In this document: one piece after another, positions 14,764-20,779 of the stretch
Numbering within the stretch: the first letter of the stretch is position 1
Layout: each line of letters begins with the position of its first letter
Source of the DNA: a virus
Direction: 5' to 3' (one strand)
DNA length: 20,779 nucleotides
Virus record (IMG/VR): IMGVR_UViG_3300047550_000760
Location: 1 to 20,779 of that record
Notes under the pieces: generated by a model
Database searches by the model: none
What the model was told of the DNA's origin: nothing
What the model saw: the letters and a program-made list of their open reading frames with translations, nothing else
Program-made: the position numbers and the translations under genes

Positions 14764-15813
14764 ATGTCAAGAGTAAACGAGCTATCCGTAAATATCGGAG
14801 GTAAAACAATCATGTTGTCTAAGGACGACTTCAAAGCAGCGAAAAAAGCATTTTTCGACCCAACAACCGCAGAAGGTAAAGAGATTCAAATGGCTATGAC
14901 CGTTGACACTTCAGCGGCTTACACTACTAACGCTACCGAGTATTTCCGTAAGGCAATGATCGGCGAGGAAAAAACACGCTCTAAGTTTCGCCAATTACTT
15001 GGGGTTAAAGACCGTGTGAACCTTGGAGGTGTTGATGTAACAGGCGTAACAATCAAGGCGGGTACTTGTGACCCTGACTTTGACGATACAGTTCTAGAAC
15101 AAAAGGAGTACGAAGTAAAAGCGTTGATGTATTCAACAATTTTCTGTGTTGCTTCATTGGAGGAGTCTTTCGTATCTGATCAGTTGGCAAGAGGTTCAAA
15201 CTCTTTCAATCAGAACTTTGCGTTCATGAACTTTTTCTTCTCTAAGTTAGCTGAGGAGTTGACAGAGCAAATGGAGATCGTAACATTCCAAGGTACTGTT
15301 GCGGATAACGGAGTTGATGGTCTTGAAACATTGATGACAGCGGACACTAACGTATTGAAGCCTACATCTGGTAACGGTGGCGTTGCTTCTGCAATCACTG
15401 ATTCAAACGTTGTGGCTAAGTTGAAACAAGCACGTAACGTACTACCTAAAGCGGTAAGACGAAGAAAAGATTTCGTGTATATCGTTTCTACAAATGTATG
15501 GGATGCTTTAGCTGATGCGGTAGCTGATAACAAAGCGTCTGGATTGTACTACATTGAAGCTGAGATGTTGAAGTTCCAAGGAACTGAGATTTACAAAGCT
15601 GATGGTGCATCTGACGACGTTATTATTGCAACTTATTGGGAGAACCTTGTAAACATTCAAGATTTGATGGATGAGGAGTTAGGATTCAATATTGTTGACT
15701 TCATGAAGACTACACTATCTCGTAAAATTGGAGTACGTGTTGACTTCAAATTCCAACCTTCATACACTAACGCTGACGAGATTTACTTCCACAAGTTTGT
15801 ACCAACTCCATAA
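14764..15813 (+). CDS. Major capsid protein (349 aa)
   Basis: The ATG at 14764 follows the A-rich aaaacaaaaataaa and gives 349 residues starting M-S-R-V-N-E-L-S-V. The frame is open further up (ATG at 14701) but those 21 residues lie inside the protease gene and are atypical. Features fitting an HK97-type shell subunit: helical N-terminus (K-D-D-F-K-A-A-K-K-A-F-F), a beta-strand region with G-V-D-V-T-G-V-T-I-K-A-G, a long spine-like helix near 160-175, and a C-terminal F-K-F-Q-P-S-Y-T-N-A-D-E-I. Codon use is strict (few rare codons), as expected for a strongly expressed gene. Location between protease/scaffold and a terminator hairpin supports the call. Confidence 0.8.
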   Translation: MSRVNELSVNIGGKTIMLSKDDFKAAKKAFFDPTTAEGKEIQMAMTVDTSAAYTTNATEYFRKAMIGEEKTRSKFRQLLGVKDRVNLGGVDVTGVTIKAGTCDPDFDDTVLEQKEYEVKALMYSTIFCVASLEESFVSDQLARGSNSFNQNFAFMNFFFSKLAEELTEQMEIVTFQGTVADNGVDGLETLMTADTNVLKPTSGNGGVASAITDSNVVAKLKQARNVLPKAVRRRKDFVYIVSTNVWDALADAVADNKASGLYYIEAEMLKFQGTEIYKADGASDDVIIATYWENLVNIQDLMDEELGFNIVDFMKTTLSRKIGVRVDFKFQPSYTNADEIYFHKFVPTP

Positions 15814-15825
15814 TTCTAAATCAAC

Positions 15826-15849
15826 GGGGGTGTAAAAGCCCCCTATTTA
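15826..15849 (+). terminator. Hairpin after the capsid gene, probable (partial) terminator
   Basis: GGGGG (15826-15830), loop tgtaaaag, CCCCC (15839-15843), followed by tatttat. It lies 13 bases after the capsid stop. The stem is short and the T-run interrupted, so it may slow or partly end transcription and help set a high capsid:tail-tube ratio. Confidence 0.55.
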
Positions 15850-15859
15850 TTCACACTTA
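15845..15859 (+). promoter_or_regulatory. Degenerate copy of the ACACTTA element
   Basis: tatttat followed by CACACTTA (15852-15859), 13 bases before the ATG at 15873. It shares ACACTTA with the three strong copies but lacks a long T-tract and has wider spacing. It directly follows the capsid hairpin, as the 16473 copy follows its terminator. Confidence 0.3.
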
Positions 15860-15872
15860 AAAATTAGAAGAT

Positions 15873-16427
15873 ATGGCAATTTGTTCAGCAATAACAGGAA
15901 TACCTAAAGACTGTGGAGATAACAATCTAGGCTCAATCAAACGTGCCTTAATCGGTTCGTTTGAAGATGTCACAGGGTTAACGGTAACGGCAACGAATGA
16001 CCCTGACACGGATGGTGAGGTTACAGCAATCACAAGAACAACGGGAACAAAGTTTGAAGAGTTCTCTTTCCCTAAAGACACTTCGATGTTCACTCAGGAT
16101 TTAGTTGTTGACCTTGTGGCAGATACTCACTCATGGTCTCAAACGTTAGAGTTAGGATTCCGTAGAATTGATTTAAGAAAGCGTAATGCTATCATGCTAC
16201 TTGCGGCGGGTAGACGAGACTTAATCGCAGTTGTTCAAGACAATAACGACGATTGGTGGATGTTAGGCTCTGACCAAGGGTTGAGATTGTCGGCAAATGC
16301 TGCAACGGTTAACAACACAAGAGCAGCGGGTCAGGCTATCCCTGTAACATTGACAGCAGAAAACGAGCGTCACATGTTGTACAAGGTAGATCCGGACATT
16401 GTAGCGGCTTTACTTACAGCAGCGTAA
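15873..16427 (+). CDS. Probable major tail-tube protein (184 aa)
   Basis: A 184-residue soluble, mainly beta protein. The opening M-A-I-C-S-A-I-T-G-I-P-K-D-C-G-D-N-N-L-G then I-K-R-A-L-I-G-S-F-E-D-V is a pattern I associate with abundant tail proteins of Bacteroidota phages (cysteine near residue 4, C-G-D-N-N, then a strand ending F-x-D-V). Size, the location in a stand-alone unit between two terminator-like hairpins next to the capsid gene, and clean codon use suit a highly made virion component, hence tail tube. A head-decoration protein is the main alternative. The C-terminus ends in L-L-T-A-A. Confidence 0.5.
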   Translation: MAICSAITGIPKDCGDNNLGSIKRALIGSFEDVTGLTVTATNDPDTDGEVTAITRTTGTKFEEFSFPKDTSMFTQDLVVDLVADTHSWSQTLELGFRRIDLRKRNAIMLLAAGRRDLIAVVQDNNDDWWMLGSDQGLRLSANAATVNNTRAAGQAIPVTLTAENERHMLYKVDPDIVAALLTAA

Positions 16428-16448
16428 AAAAAATAATTCAGAAAAAAC

Positions 16449-16480
16449 AGCCCTTCTTTCGCACAGAGGGGCTTTTTTTT
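16449..16480 (+). terminator. Rho-independent terminator
   Basis: Nine-pair stem AGCCCTTCT (16449-16457) with AGAGGGGCT (16465-16473), one G-T wobble, loop ttcgcac, then a run of eight T (16473-16480). It ends the tail-tube unit 21 bases after its stop. The T-run is also the T-tract of the next TACACTTA element. Confidence 0.85.
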
Positions 16481-16487
16481 ACACTTA
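16473..16487 (+). promoter_or_regulatory. TACACTTA element fused to the terminator T-run
   Basis: T8 (16473-16480) flowing into TACACTTA (16480-16487), then tagtag and the ATG at 16494. It is nearly identical to the copy at 13301. An end signal and a start signal thus share eight bases, allowing a new transcription unit for the portal region right at the terminator. Confidence 0.55.
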
Positions 16488-16493
16488 TAGTAG

Positions 16494-16850
16494 ATGAGCA
16501 ATTTTGTAATAAGAAAAAACACTATTAACAATATCGTTGTAACGGTATCTGAAAGGTCGCAATTAGTTGACCCTTACTTCTTAATAGTGTTCACAAATAA
16601 GTTTTCTACCGAGGAAGTTACAGCCGTTACATCTGTTCAGAACGGGGTGGCTGTTAACTCTCGTTATGATTTATTCGTAATAACCGAAACGCCAGGGGCA
16701 GAACCTCTAAATGGTGAGGTGTATTTAATAGAGGGCGAATGGTCGTACAAGGTTTACGAAAGCACGACTCAAACCCTTGTAGTCAGTGAAACTACGGGGC
16801 GAGTATTACAAGAAGGATTTATTGTAGTTAAAGAACAAGAAGGAAACTAA
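16494..16850 (+). CDS. Small conserved Bacteroidota-phage protein (118 aa)
   Basis: A 118-residue beta-rich protein: K-N-T-I-N-N-I-V-V-T-V-S-E at the start, Y-F-L-I-V-F-T-N near residue 28, S-R-Y-D-L-F-V-I-T-E at about 56-65, G-E-W-S-Y-K-V-Y-E near 81-89 and an E-G-F-I-V-V-K end. The series 'N-x-I-x-V-T-x-x-E ... Y-F-L ... R-Y-D-x-F ... G-x-W-x-Y-x-V-Y' recurs in small proteins next to portal or tail genes of Bacteroidota phages; I know no tested function. A virion accessory or connector role is inferred. It is the first gene after the terminator and ends three bases before the portal ATG. Confidence 0.6.
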   Translation: MSNFVIRKNTINNIVVTVSERSQLVDPYFLIVFTNKFSTEEVTAVTSVQNGVAVNSRYDLFVITETPGAEPLNGEVYLIEGEWSYKVYESTTQTLVVSETTGRVLQEGFIVVKEQEGN

Positions 16851-16853
16851 TAT

Positions 16854-18236
16854 ATGGGATGGTTTAGCAGAAATACACCACCAACGCCACAAGCTACGGA
16901 GGTTGAGAATAAGAATATCGAATGTTTCAGAACGATAAACACCGAGGGGTTAGACCTTTCTCAACCGTTTGTCGATGACTACTATTCAAGGGGTTTTAAC
17001 TTCGTTTTCTTTGGTGAAGATAACTTATACCCTCAGATTCTAAATCAGTTGTATATTAGTTCACCTATGCATCAAGCGTGTTGCAACTTCAAGAAGTATT
17101 CGTTAGTTGGCAACGGTTACGAGTGGGAGGGATACGATGCTTTAGCGGTTGCTGAAAAGATTAAGATTAAACAGTTTGAATCAATGTCAGGGCTACCGAA
17201 AGGAGCGGCAAAGATTGCGTTGAATTGGATTAAGCACGGGCGAGTTATTGCATTAGTTCACTACTCAAAGGAATATAAGAAATACACACACTTCAAGTTA
17301 GTTGACCCTGAGAATATCCGTAACGCTCACTTAGGGTTATTCTCTGACAATCCATCGCACTACTTCTATTCCCGTGATTGGTCGCTTAGTTCGGCTCAGT
17401 TGACGTTAACACCTTACTCAGTAGGTAATACCGATGAGTGGCAAGTAGTCGAGATTAAAAACGAGGTGGGAGGATTCAGAGCATACGGTATGCCTGATTG
17501 GGCGTCGTCCGCTAACTGGCAGAAAGTAGGGGCGGATATTGCCTTACTTCATAAGTCAGCTATTGAGAATGGAATACAACCAAGCGTTATCTATAAGTAT
17601 CCTTACATCATGTCTCCTGACGAAAGAACCGTTTGGGAGCAAGGGATGAGAAAGAACGCTAAGGGGGCTAAGAACTACGGACGTGCTATGAAGGTTGAAG
17701 CACAGTCAAAGGATATGTTACCCGAAGTAGACGTTGTATCCACTACTGACAATCACGCCTTGTTTGAGCAAACGAGCAAGGAGTATAAAGAAGAGGTGGC
17801 AATATCTCACAACCTAGACCCTGCATTGATGGGAGTACGTGTTGCTGGTTCATTAGGCAACCAAGATGAAAAAGAGTTTGCCGCTGAACAGTTTAAGAAA
17901 CTTTGGGTAAACGATAACCGACAAACGATTGAGGACTTCTTGAATCATTTAGCTACTATCTGCGGTGTTGGGGTTAAGTTGAAGGTTAACGAAACGGATA
18001 TATTGACAGTTAAGGAATCTATTAAAGAAGGTGTTGCGCCGAAACAAGGTGAGCAACTTAGCCAACAGCCACAAGTGAACGATTCATTGAAAGGGTTATC
18101 TGCTAAAGAAAACATGGATATGATGAGGATTATTCGTGACTACTCTAAAGGGCGTTTAGCTGAACCGTTAGCACGTACACGACTAGCAGCGTATGGAATT
18201 GACCAAGATACAATTAACGAAATATTAGCGCAATGA
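16854..18236 (+). CDS. Portal protein (460 aa)
   Basis: Would form the dodecameric ring at one capsid vertex through which DNA passes. Diagnostic features: F-F-G-E-D-N-L-Y-P-Q-I-L-N-Q-L near residues 51-65 followed by S-S-P-M-H-Q-A; G-N-G-Y-E-W; N-W-I-K-H-G-R-V-I-A-L-V-H; a mid stretch with F-K-L-V-D-P-E-N-I-R-N-A; and a late helical part with H-N-L-D-P-A-L-M-G-V then G-S-L-G-N-Q-D-E-K-E-F-A-A. The last pattern is common to SPP1/HK97-type portals in Bacteroidota phages. Length is normal. The C-terminal 70 residues are linker-like (Q-Q-P-Q-V) plus helices. The position well after the capsid gene, instead of after the terminase, is unusual. The stop overlaps the next start (ATGA). Confidence 0.8.
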   Translation: MGWFSRNTPPTPQATEVENKNIECFRTINTEGLDLSQPFVDDYYSRGFNFVFFGEDNLYPQILNQLYISSPMHQACCNFKKYSLVGNGYEWEGYDALAVAEKIKIKQFESMSGLPKGAAKIALNWIKHGRVIALVHYSKEYKKYTHFKLVDPENIRNAHLGLFSDNPSHYFYSRDWSLSSAQLTLTPYSVGNTDEWQVVEIKNEVGGFRAYGMPDWASSANWQKVGADIALLHKSAIENGIQPSVIYKYPYIMSPDERTVWEQGMRKNAKGAKNYGRAMKVEAQSKDMLPEVDVVSTTDNHALFEQTSKEYKEEVAISHNLDPALMGVRVAGSLGNQDEKEFAAEQFKKLWVNDNRQTIEDFLNHLATICGVGVKLKVNETDILTVKESIKEGVAPKQGEQLSQQPQVNDSLKGLSAKENMDMMRIIRDYSKGRLAEPLARTRLAAYGIDQDTINEILAQ

Positions 18237-18733
18237 TCTACTTCGTAACGGAACAATTTATAAAGAATAAGACGAACATCACTCAGAACGTTGATGCTAA
18301 AGACCTTGCACCATACATTCAGTTGAGCGTTAAGACGTATATTCAGCCGATTCTAGGTTATACGTTCACCAATGATTTATTGACTAAGTTCAATAACGGT
18401 ACAACGTCAGCCGAGGAAGATGAATTGATTGAGTTTATTCAGTACACAACAGCTTTTTATTCGGCTTATGATGCTATTGCTTTTCTATCATTCCGAGTAA
18501 GTAACAAAGGGTTACAGTCTCAAAGCGGTGACTACTCGGCTAGTGAGGGTATCCAAGCAGTTGAGTACATAAGACAGAACGTTTTGAAGTTTGCCAAGGT
18601 TTACGAGGGTAACATGAGGGCGTTTCTAAATCTTAATGCGGATTTATTCCCTTTGTATTCTGACCCGACGAACCAAGATATTAAAGCACCAGATCAAGAG
18701 CGTAACTTTAGAAGCGATACGACATGGCTATAA
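18233..18733 (+). CDS. Head-tail connector-like protein (166 aa)
   Basis: A 166-residue, mainly helical protein. It opens with F-V-T-E-Q-F-I-K-N-K-T, then N-V-D-A-K-D-L-A-P-Y-I-Q-L-S-V-K and I-Q-P-I-L-G-Y-T-F, followed by a long helix pair (about 60-90), an S-Q-S-G-D-Y-S-A-S segment and helices to the end. The 'D-L-x-P-x-I-x-x-A/S-x-x-x-x-I-x-x-x-L-G' pattern is that of connector proteins which sit below the portal, in the DUF6712 group in Bacteroidota phages. Overlaps of 4 bases with the portal and 10 bases with the next gene indicate coupled translation. Confidence 0.65.
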   Translation: MIYFVTEQFIKNKTNITQNVDAKDLAPYIQLSVKTYIQPILGYTFTNDLLTKFNNGTTSAEEDELIEFIQYTTAFYSAYDAIAFLSFRVSNKGLQSQSGDYSASEGIQAVEYIRQNVLKFAKVYEGNMRAFLNLNADLFPLYSDPTNQDIKAPDQERNFRSDTTWL

Positions 18734-19542
18734 ATACACTCATCACAATAAAAGATACACTGACAGCGTGGGCTAATGGTCACGGTCAGTTGCAAGGTCG
18801 CATCATGTTTGAAGCGGACGACCATAGAAGCGCATACATAACAGAACAAAGTGAGTTTCCTGTTATGTTTGTTGCGCCTATTGATGTCGAGGTTGGTAGA
18901 GCAATGAACACTCACACTTTACGAGTGTATATCTACGAGCGTTTAAATGATGACCGATTAGACGTTATAGAGAACGCAAACGATACAAGTTTAATCCTTC
19001 GAGATATTCGTGTGTGGTGGAACGACTACGGAACGGACGATATTCAAATAGTTGAAGACCCTGTCGGCACGTTTGGAAGCGATAGAGAGTTAGACAACTT
19101 AGTCGGGTACTTTGCGGATATACGTTTCGAGATTCCTTCGCACGGTAGATGTAAAGTTCCTGTAAACGTAACACCAACGCCAACGCCTAGCTGTTTGAGC
19201 GGTGAGGTTGAAATAACCGATTCAGAAGGAAATGAACTTTATAAGGTTGAGGTAGCTTCGGGAGGTAGTGATGTTCAGCCGATAGCCGATAGCACAGCCG
19301 TACTAAAAGACACAGGCGGAACGGTAATAAGCACTACTTCAATACTTGCGGAAGGTAGCGAGGATATAACAGCACCAGACGCAACAGTCGAGAACTCTGA
19401 CGCTTCGTACACTTTAAGTATCGCAAGTGGTGGTAGTGAGGTGTTGCCTGACACGCAATATGATGTATATATAAACGGGGTATTTAATCAATCGGTTAAC
19501 CTTGTAACACTTAAAAACGAAACTCTAAATATTAACGCATAA
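18724..19542 (+). CDS. Tail-terminator-like protein with appended repeat region (272 aa)
   Basis: Two parts are visible. Residues 1-145 form an alpha/beta domain (T-L-I-T-I-K-D-T-L-T-A-W, E-F-P-V-M-F-V-A-P, T-H-T-L-R-V-Y-I-Y-E-R, F-A-D-I-R-F-E-I-P) resembling tail terminator or neck proteins. A threonine-proline linker (T-P-T-P-T-P-S, residues 150-156) joins it to a C-terminal region (157-272) with two beta-repeat units sharing A-S-G-G-S-(D/E)-V (178-184 and 234-240). Such 'S-D-x-S-Y ... A-S-G-G' units recur in Bacteroidota phage surface proteins. The fusion suggests an externally displayed decoration at the neck. It overlaps both neighbours (10 bases and 1 base). Confidence 0.55.
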   Translation: MAINTLITIKDTLTAWANGHGQLQGRIMFEADDHRSAYITEQSEFPVMFVAPIDVEVGRAMNTHTLRVYIYERLNDDRLDVIENANDTSLILRDIRVWWNDYGTDDIQIVEDPVGTFGSDRELDNLVGYFADIRFEIPSHGRCKVPVNVTPTPTPSCLSGEVEITDSEGNELYKVEVASGGSDVQPIADSTAVLKDTGGTVISTTSILAEGSEDITAPDATVENSDASYTLSIASGGSEVLPDTQYDVYINGVFNQSVNLVTLKNETLNINA

Positions 19543-20492
19543 TGGCAGTAACAATAAATCTTAATTTACCCGATGAGGTTACAGTAGGAACAACAGACGT
19601 AGTAAGTGGAACGGATGGAACTTTGCTTCGTAATGAAGGTGGTAAAGTTGGAGATACTGATTACACAGTCCCAAAGACAGACGGAACAGCCGGACAAGTA
19701 TTGCAGACTAACGGGGCGGGGACTGCGACATGGCAGACAGTTGGCGGAGGCCTAACAATTGGAACGACAGCAATAACAAGCGGAACGGTTGGGCGTATTC
19801 TTTTCGAGGGTAGCGGTAACGTAGTTCAACAGGATAGCACTTTATTTTGGGACAATACAAACAAAAGGCTCGGAATAGGTGCAACGCCGGCGGCTTCGAC
19901 ACGTTTAGACGTTCGGGCGCAGGGGGCTTTGAGTACGGATATAGCTTTAAGGGTTCGGAATAGTGCGGATACGGCGAACATAATTGACGCAAGAGGTAAC
20001 GGCCTCGTTAATCTTTGCAGCGGTGCTTCAGGTTCTGAGGTTGTTTGTCTTGGTGAGTATGGATATTCTTCAGGATACAGAACTTATTTTAACGGTATTC
20101 AGTTTAAATACGGCGGTGGAGGTTACGGCACCCGCTTTGAAATGGCAAACGGCTTTTTAAGAACAAACGACGCCTCCAGTCTATTACTTGGGACACAAAC
20201 AAGCTTAGGTAGTGGGACGGGGCAGTTAATAGTCGGAAATGCAACAGCCCCAACGGGATCAATAACTGACAGTTTTCAGTTGTATTCAGCCGACATCGTA
20301 GCAGGAAACGCAGCTCCACATTTCAGAACTGAAAACGGAGCAATTATTAAACTTTACCAGGAAACAACTGGAGTTGCAGCGGCTACTTTGGTAAGTGGTG
20401 GCGGGACGGCTTTAACAGATACCGACACTTTCGACGGCTATACATTAAAACAAATTGTAAAAGCGTTACGAAATAACGGACTTTTAGCTTAA
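19542..20492 (+). CDS. Tail-fibre / appendage-like protein (316 aa)
   Basis: A 316-residue glycine-, threonine- and alanine-rich protein. The N-terminal region has G-T-A-G-Q-V-L-Q-T-N-G-A-G-T-A-T-W (residues about 49-65), a motif of phage tail fibres and appendages; the middle has F-W-D-N-T-N-K-R-L-G-I-G-A-T-P followed by R-L-D-V-R-A, a repeat unit known from long beta-structured fibre proteins; the end is T-D-T-D-T-F-D-G-Y-T-L-K-Q-I-V-K-A-L-R, probably a trimerisation helix. The role inferred is host-surface contact. From about base 19749 the DNA contains GGCC, which is missing from the rest of the window, hinting that the 3' two-thirds was exchanged. It begins in the stop codon of the preceding gene (TAATG). 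Confidence 0.7.
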   Translation: MAVTINLNLPDEVTVGTTDVVSGTDGTLLRNEGGKVGDTDYTVPKTDGTAGQVLQTNGAGTATWQTVGGGLTIGTTAITSGTVGRILFEGSGNVVQQDSTLFWDNTNKRLGIGATPAASTRLDVRAQGALSTDIALRVRNSADTANIIDARGNGLVNLCSGASGSEVVCLGEYGYSSGYRTYFNGIQFKYGGGGYGTRFEMANGFLRTNDASSLLLGTQTSLGSGTGQLIVGNATAPTGSITDSFQLYSADIVAGNAAPHFRTENGAIIKLYQETTGVAAATLVSGGGTALTDTDTFDGYTLKQIVKALRNNGLLA

Positions 20493-20521
20493 ATTTACCA
20501 ACGAAATAATATTTTAAAATC

Positions 20522-20779
20522 ATGGGGTTAATCATTAAATCGACAGAAAATAAGAAGATCCAAACGGTTGGATTTGACGGAAATGTAACTGAAGTTGAAA
20601 GCGTTTACGCACGTTTAGAGGCAGCATTAAGGCCTGACGGGAAATCTATCGAGGTCGCTTTTCCTTATACTTTTTTGAGTAAAGAGGCCTATAAATTAAA
20701 CGCCCCAATTATGCAAACCAACGTGCCAACGGCGGCAAGTGGTGAAGCGTTAGAACAGTCGCTTTTAACAGCTCACGAG
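20522..20779 (+). CDS. Fibre-adjacent conserved protein (3' partial)
   Basis: The frame opens at an ATG after the AT-rich aataatattttaaaatc and runs to the window edge without a stop (86 residues seen). It begins M-G-L-I-I-K-S-T-E-N-K, has V-E-S-V-Y-A-R-L-E-A-A-L-R-P-D-G-K-S-I-E-V near residues 26-45 and E-Q-S-L-L-T-A-H-E at the edge. 'V-Y-x-R-L-E ... R-x-D-G-K-x-hydrophobic-E' followed later by 'x-x-E-Q-S-L' is a pattern I have seen in small proteins that follow tail fibres in Bacteroidota phages; function unknown. It holds two of the four GGCC sites of the window. Confidence 0.65.
   Translation, partial: MGLIIKSTENKKIQTVGFDGNVTEVESVYARLEAALRPDGKSIEVAFPYTFLSKEAYKLNAPIMQTNVPTAASGEALEQSLLTAHE

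Noticed and set aside
14312-14809. A 165-residue minus-strand frame opposite the protease end
   Set aside because: Serine/alanine-rich product is what the complement of the Glu/Ala-rich scaffold region produces; no start signal, and it spans the boundary of two well-supported genes.
19542-20779. Diversity-generating retroelement target in the fibre gene
   Set aside because: No paired template/variable repeat with A-specific differences and no reverse transcriptase in the window.
1-20779. CRISPR array, tRNA genes, integrase, attachment sites, lysis cassette
   Set aside because: Looked for direct repeats with spacers, cloverleaf sequences and typical proteins; none seen. Lifestyle (temperate or lytic) cannot be decided from this window.

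Overview
The window looks like about half of the genome of a tailed, probably siphovirus-like phage (or prophage) of a Bacteroidota host, most likely a flavobacterium. Base composition is AT-rich (I estimate about 40% GC). Start codons are preceded by A-rich stretches, not Shine-Dalgarno sequences. Two sites match the Bacteroidota promoter form (-33 TTTG/TTG, about 18-19 bp spacer, -7 TAnnTTTG-like). Many proteins belong to types I know from Bacteroidota phages. I see no tRNA, CRISPR, integrase, insertion sequence or lysis gene. All genes but one are on the + strand and most overlap by a few bases. No stretch over 300 bases lacks a gene once short and minus-strand genes are counted.

Layout. 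1-2.0 kb: end of an early/recombination module, with an ERF-type single-strand annealing protein (its N-terminus lies before the window) and small hypothetical genes, two of them too short for usual ORF cut-offs. 2.0-3.3 kb: small genes including a 55-residue lipoprotein and a sigma-factor-like protein that probably starts at a GTG. 3.2-4.8 kb: small and large terminase. 4.9-9.6 kb: a neck/tail-completion candidate and two large tail-tip or baseplate proteins. 9.6-10.0 kb: the only minus-strand gene, a lipoprotein 'moron' with its own host-type promoter. 10.0-13.3 kb: tape measure, a small membrane protein and two probable tail-assembly genes. 13.3-16.4 kb: a prohead protease with a scaffold-like tail, the major capsid protein and a probable tail-tube protein. 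16.5-20.8 kb: a small conserved protein, portal, head-tail connector, tail-terminator-like protein with appended repeats, a tail-fibre-like protein and the start of a further gene.

How it works together: the terminases pump DNA through the portal into a capsid built from the major capsid protein, with the protease/scaffold fusion guiding assembly. The tape measure and tube set the tail, and the large proteins form the tip and adhesive fibres. The order is unusual because tail genes precede head genes and the portal lies far downstream of the terminase. Several late genes follow a recurring T-tract plus TACACTTA-like element placed only 6-13 bases before the start codon, suggesting phage-specific promoters that give nearly leaderless mRNAs; the sigma-like protein is a candidate activator. 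GGCC is absent by eye from the first 19.7 kb but occurs four times in the last 1.1 kb, which suggests restriction-driven avoidance and a recently exchanged 3' end.
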